From Thermoleophilia bacterium (GTDB taxonomy: Bacteria; Actinomycetota; Thermoleophilia; Gaiellales; Gaiellaceae), in assembly GCA_014534415.1 (NCBI GenBank), contig JACVRM010000015.1, forward strand, positions 1-22,920: a stretch of 22,920 nt of DNA, read 5' to 3'. Under the pieces are notes generated by a model. The model was given only the letters and a program-made list of their open reading frames with translations. It was not told the DNA's origin and did no database searches. Below, piece after piece: positions 21,061 to 22,920 of this stretch. The translations under genes and the position numbers were made by a program. Positions within the stretch are counted from its first letter, which is position 1. Every line of letters starts with the position of its first letter.

Positions 21061-21246
21061 TTGAGCAAGCGAACTGAAGCAAGTTGTGAAACGTGCTACT
21101 TCCGCCAGTCGGGGCTCTGCGCGCTGCTGGTCGACACCGCTTGCCCGACCTATCGCAGCGCCGTACGCAACCGCCTCCTCCCGCCGCGACAGGCGCGGCT
21201 CGTACCGCGCGCCTCTGACCCGCTCGCCGGCGACCCGGCGACGTAA
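21061..21246 (+). CDS. Small four-cysteine protein of unknown function
   Basis: The 61-residue product starts at a TTG and reads SKRTEASCETCYFRQSGLC, with Cys9, Cys12, Cys20 and Cys28 (C-x2-C-x7-C-x7-C) followed by PTYR. The pattern suits one zinc or Fe-S site. The second half is basic, Pro/Arg-rich and probably flexible. I do not recognise a named family. The strong promoter and Shine-Dalgarno argue that it is real and well expressed, unlike the weakly marked neighbours. Its TAA stop is the start of the TAAAGT box of the next gene. Confidence 0.7.
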   Translation: MSKRTEASCETCYFRQSGLCALLVDTACPTYRSAVRNRLLPPRQARLVPRASDPLAGDPAT

Positions 21247-21249
21247 AGT
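21244..21249 (+). promoter_or_regulatory. -10 box TAAAGT, leaderless LapA-like gene
   Basis: TAAAGT is followed by seven bases and the ATG at 21257. Its first three bases are the TAA stop codon of the upstream gene. Confidence 0.55.
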
Positions 21250-21256
21250 CCCGCGG

Positions 21257-21583
21257 ATGAGCCCGCCGGTCCGCCGACCGTCCCGGCAGGTCGCCGAGGC
21301 GTGGCAGCCGCGTCTTTACGCGATTCTCGTCGGTCTGCTGCTGATCATCGCGTACGTCGTCGCGTTCGTCGTGAAGAACGACGACGACGTGAAGCTCGAC
21401 TTCGTGCTCTTCTCGACGGAGACGACGCTCATCTGGCTGATCCTCCTGAGCCTCGGGCTCGGGATCCTGATCGGGGTGCTGCTCTCGCAGCTATACCGCC
21501 GCCGGCGCGGGGATCGCGGCCGCGAGCCGCGCAATCCCGTCGCCGAGCTCCCTCGTGGAGACGAAGCTGTACGCGAGCCGTAG
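21257..21583 (+). CDS. LapA-like (DUF1049) small membrane protein
   Basis: The 108-residue product has two hydrophobic helices, about residues 21-42 (ending VVKNDDDVKLDFVLF) and about 53-76 (ending SQLYRRRRG). N/D-x-x-V-x-L-x-F between two helices, with the second rich in Gly and followed by basic residues, is the layout of the lipopolysaccharide assembly protein A domain family. In Gram-positive-type genomes its role is unknown. The ATG at 21257 is chosen because of the TAAAGT box and because the longer frame overlaps the four-Cys gene. The hydrophilic tail overlaps the end of the convergent aminotransferase gene by 93 bases. Confidence 0.8.
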   Translation: MSPPVRRPSRQVAEAWQPRLYAILVGLLLIIAYVVAFVVKNDDDVKLDFVLFSTETTLIWLILLSLGLGILIGVLLSQLYRRRRGDRGREPRNPVAELPRGDEAVREP

Positions 21584-22585
21584 AGACGAGTGGCCGCCCG
21601 CGCCGCGCGAAAAGAAATCGCTGCCCTTGACGACCGCGACGCCGGCCTCGTGAGCGCGGTCGGCGACGTCGTCCGCCGAAACGCCGTCGGCCAGGTCGAG
21701 CCAGACGAAGTAGCCGCCGTCCGGGCGACTCCACGTGGCGGCGCCACCCAGGTGCTCGTCGAGTGCGGCTAGCGTCGCGTCGCGTCGCGCGCCGATTCCA
21801 GTGCGCACGCGCGCGAGGTTGGGCTCGAGCCCCCCGCGCGCGATGAACTCGTAGAGCGCCGCTTGGAGCGACACCGCCGGCGAAAGATACGTCGCGACGG
21901 CGCGCTCCTCCACCGCGCCGACGAGCTCAGGTGGCACGATCAGGTAGCCGACGCGCAGGCCTGGCGCGACGACCTTCGAGAACGACGAGGCATAGACGAC
22001 GCCGTCGCCGGCAGCGAGCTCGAAGAGCGTGGGCGGGGGCTCACCGCCGAAGTGGACGAGCCGGTATGGATCGTCCTCGAGAAGCAGCAGATCGTGGACG
22101 CGCGCGAGCTCGATGAGCTCGCGCCGGACGTCCTCCGTGTACGTCCGGCCGCTCGGGTTCTGGAACGTCGGGATCGCATAGAGGAATGACGGCCGTCGGG
22201 CGGCGAGCTCCCGTTCGAGCGCGCCCAGCTCGAGGCCGTCGTCGGTGAGCGGGACGGCCGCCGGCTGCACGCCGAGCGTGTCGAGGATGCCGAGCGGGCG
22301 GTCGTAGGAGGGCGCCTCGACGAGCGGGTGGCGCCCCGCCGCCAGCAGCACCTGGAACAGCACGACGAGCCCCGGCAGCGAGCCGGGCGTCAGGACGACG
22401 CGCGAGACCTCGACTCCATGCCGCGCCGCGACCCACTCCCGAAGCGGCGTGTAGCCGGCCACGGGGCCGTAGTTGAGCAGCGTGCTTCCCTCGCGCCGGA
22501 GCACCTCGCGCGCGCAGTCGGCGAGCTCTTCGACGGGCAGCAGCTCGGCAGCCGGCACGCCGCGGGCCAGCGAGATCGTCGTCAT
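21491..22585 (-). CDS. PLP-dependent aminotransferase, class I/II (MocR/LysN-like)
   Basis: The 364-residue product is a fold-type I aminotransferase. LNYGPVAGYTPLREWVAARHG near residues 37-57 is typical of the 2-aminoadipate/MocR-related group. Asn143 lies in TFQNPSGRT, Asp172 and Tyr174 in EDDPYRLV, the PLP-binding Lys204 in SSFSKVVAPGLRVGY with Arg211, and a C-terminal Arg in HSSLRLAYSF. There is no N-terminal GntR DNA-binding domain, so it is an enzyme rather than a MocR regulator. The amino donor and acceptor are not predictable. A TAGACT box seven bases before the ATG at 22585 fixes the start. The 3' end overlaps the LapA-like gene on the other strand. Confidence 0.9.
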   Translation of the reverse strand: MTTISLARGVPAAELLPVEELADCAREVLRREGSTLLNYGPVAGYTPLREWVAARHGVEVSRVVLTPGSLPGLVVLFQVLLAAGRHPLVEAPSYDRPLGILDTLGVQPAAVPLTDDGLELGALERELAARRPSFLYAIPTFQNPSGRTYTEDVRRELIELARVHDLLLLEDDPYRLVHFGGEPPPTLFELAAGDGVVYASSFSKVVAPGLRVGYLIVPPELVGAVEERAVATYLSPAVSLQAALYEFIARGGLEPNLARVRTGIGARRDATLAALDEHLGGAATWSRPDGGYFVWLDLADGVSADDVADRAHEAGVAVVKGSDFFSRGAGGHSSLRLAYSFVSTRELGDGIARLAAAIPAPAAV

Positions 22586-22592
22586 GCCGCCG

Positions 22593-22598
22593 AGTCTA
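22593..22598 (-). promoter_or_regulatory. -10 box TAGACT, leaderless aminotransferase gene
   Basis: TAGACT is followed by seven bases and the ATG at 22585. No Shine-Dalgarno is present. Confidence 0.6.
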
Positions 22599-22640
22599 GG
22601 ACGCCCGTCGGTCGCCGCGCGCCCGTTTCCCCAAAGACCC

Positions 22641-22665
22641 CCAGGGGCACCCCCGGTGTCCCTGG
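22641..22665. repeat. Imperfect inverted repeat between sucD and the aminotransferase gene
   Basis: Arms CCAGGGGCACC and GGTGTCCCTGG (one mismatch that is a wobble pair on one strand) flank CCC. Just beside it, TCCCCAAAGA at 22628-22637 is the reverse complement of TCTTTGGGGA at 1661-1670, which borders palindrome copy 1. It may be a third, degenerate dispersed element or a sucD terminator; a clear T-tract is lacking. Confidence 0.45.
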
Positions 22666-22740
22666 CAGCACGCTAGCGGGGACGAGCGTACGGGGTGTGT
22701 TCCGGAAGTGCCGCGAAGTATCCCCGGGCGCGAGGCGCGA

Positions 22741-22920
22741 TCAGCGGGAGGCGATGCCCGCCACTTCCGCGACGAGGCCGGCCACCTCCGTCGGCGTCGT
22801 GCCGACGCGAACGCCGCAAGCCTCGAGCGTCTCCTTCTTCGCCTGCGCGGTCCCCGACGAGCCGGAGATGATCGCGCCGGCGTGCCCCATCGTCTTGCCA
22901 GGCGGGGCCGTGAACCCGGC
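22741..22920 (-). CDS. sucD: Succinyl-CoA ligase alpha subunit, C-terminal end (partial)
   Basis: The last 59 residues of the protein are visible, entering from the window edge. AGFTAPPGKTMGHAGAI followed by SGSSGTAQAKKETLEACGVRVG is the end of the succinyl-CoA synthetase alpha subunit. The His in GHAGAI is the residue phosphorylated during catalysis. The enzyme links succinyl-CoA cleavage to nucleotide triphosphate synthesis, one step before succinate dehydrogenase. Its 5' part and probably sucC lie beyond the window. The gene ends about 140 bases before the aminotransferase promoter. Confidence 0.92.
   Translation of the reverse strand, partial: AGFTAPPGKTMGHAGAIISGSSGTAQAKKETLEACGVRVGTTPTEVAGLVAEVAGIASR

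Noticed and set aside
1..22920. CRISPR array, tRNA or rRNA genes
   Set aside because: No regularly spaced direct repeats, no cloverleaf with a T-loop consensus and no rRNA-like conserved sequence were found on reading both strands.

Overview
The window is high-GC DNA with dense, non-spliced genes, many GTG/TTG starts and several start/stop overlaps, so it is bacterial. The protein families present (type-E-like succinate dehydrogenase, ATP-type PEP carboxykinase, a CitA-type citrate synthase, leaderless promoters with a TANNNT -10 box) fit a deep-branching actinobacterium such as a member of Thermoleophilia. That placement is inference; there is no rRNA or marker gene to confirm it. I see no prophage, transposase, CRISPR array, tRNA or rRNA. 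This looks like core chromosome.

Layout. 1-1472 (minus): a zinc alcohol dehydrogenase followed by a coupled, partial secreted delta-60 repeat protein. 1814-4315 (plus): aspartokinase, aspartate-semialdehyde dehydrogenase and a small DUF1232 membrane protein, with overlapping genes (aspartate-family amino acid synthesis). 4320-4937 (minus): a GNAT-like protein. 5068-8800 (minus): sdhA-sdhB-sdhE, ended by a clear intrinsic terminator. 8869-11677 (minus): pckA, a sulfotransferase and a small Cys-rich protein. 11902-13983 (plus): two tyrosine recombinases of the XerC/XerD type, separated by a 267-base hairpin-rich gap. 14022-16742 (minus): a HEAT-like protein coupled to a CitA-type citrate synthase, preceded by a canonical citrate synthase. 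16801-18811 (plus): isocitrate dehydrogenase overlapping malate dehydrogenase. 19137-21583 (plus): a divergent SDR, a PDZ/Lon-like membrane protease, a 61-residue four-Cys protein and a LapA-like membrane protein. 21491-22920 (minus): a PLP aminotransferase and the 3' end of sucD.

Functionally the window is mainly a central-carbon locus. Citrate synthase (two kinds), isocitrate dehydrogenase, succinyl-CoA ligase, succinate dehydrogenase and malate dehydrogenase are TCA cycle steps. PEP carboxykinase drains oxaloacetate to gluconeogenesis and aspartokinase/Asd use oxaloacetate-derived aspartate. Aconitase, the 2-oxoglutarate step and fumarase are not in the window.

The most useful observations are: (1) a recurrent leaderless promoter signature, a TANNNT box placed 6-10 bases from the start codon with no Shine-Dalgarno, at about ten genes, which fixes many start codons; (2) a hairpin-dense leader between the two xer genes, with three GGAACC/GGTTCC inverted pairs and an anti-Shine-Dalgarno arrangement upstream of the second recombinase, the best candidate here for an undescribed regulatory RNA; (3) a succinate dehydrogenase whose third Fe-S site carries four cysteines and whose anchor is an SdhE-type CCG protein; (4) active-site departures in CitA, the SDR and the first recombinase.
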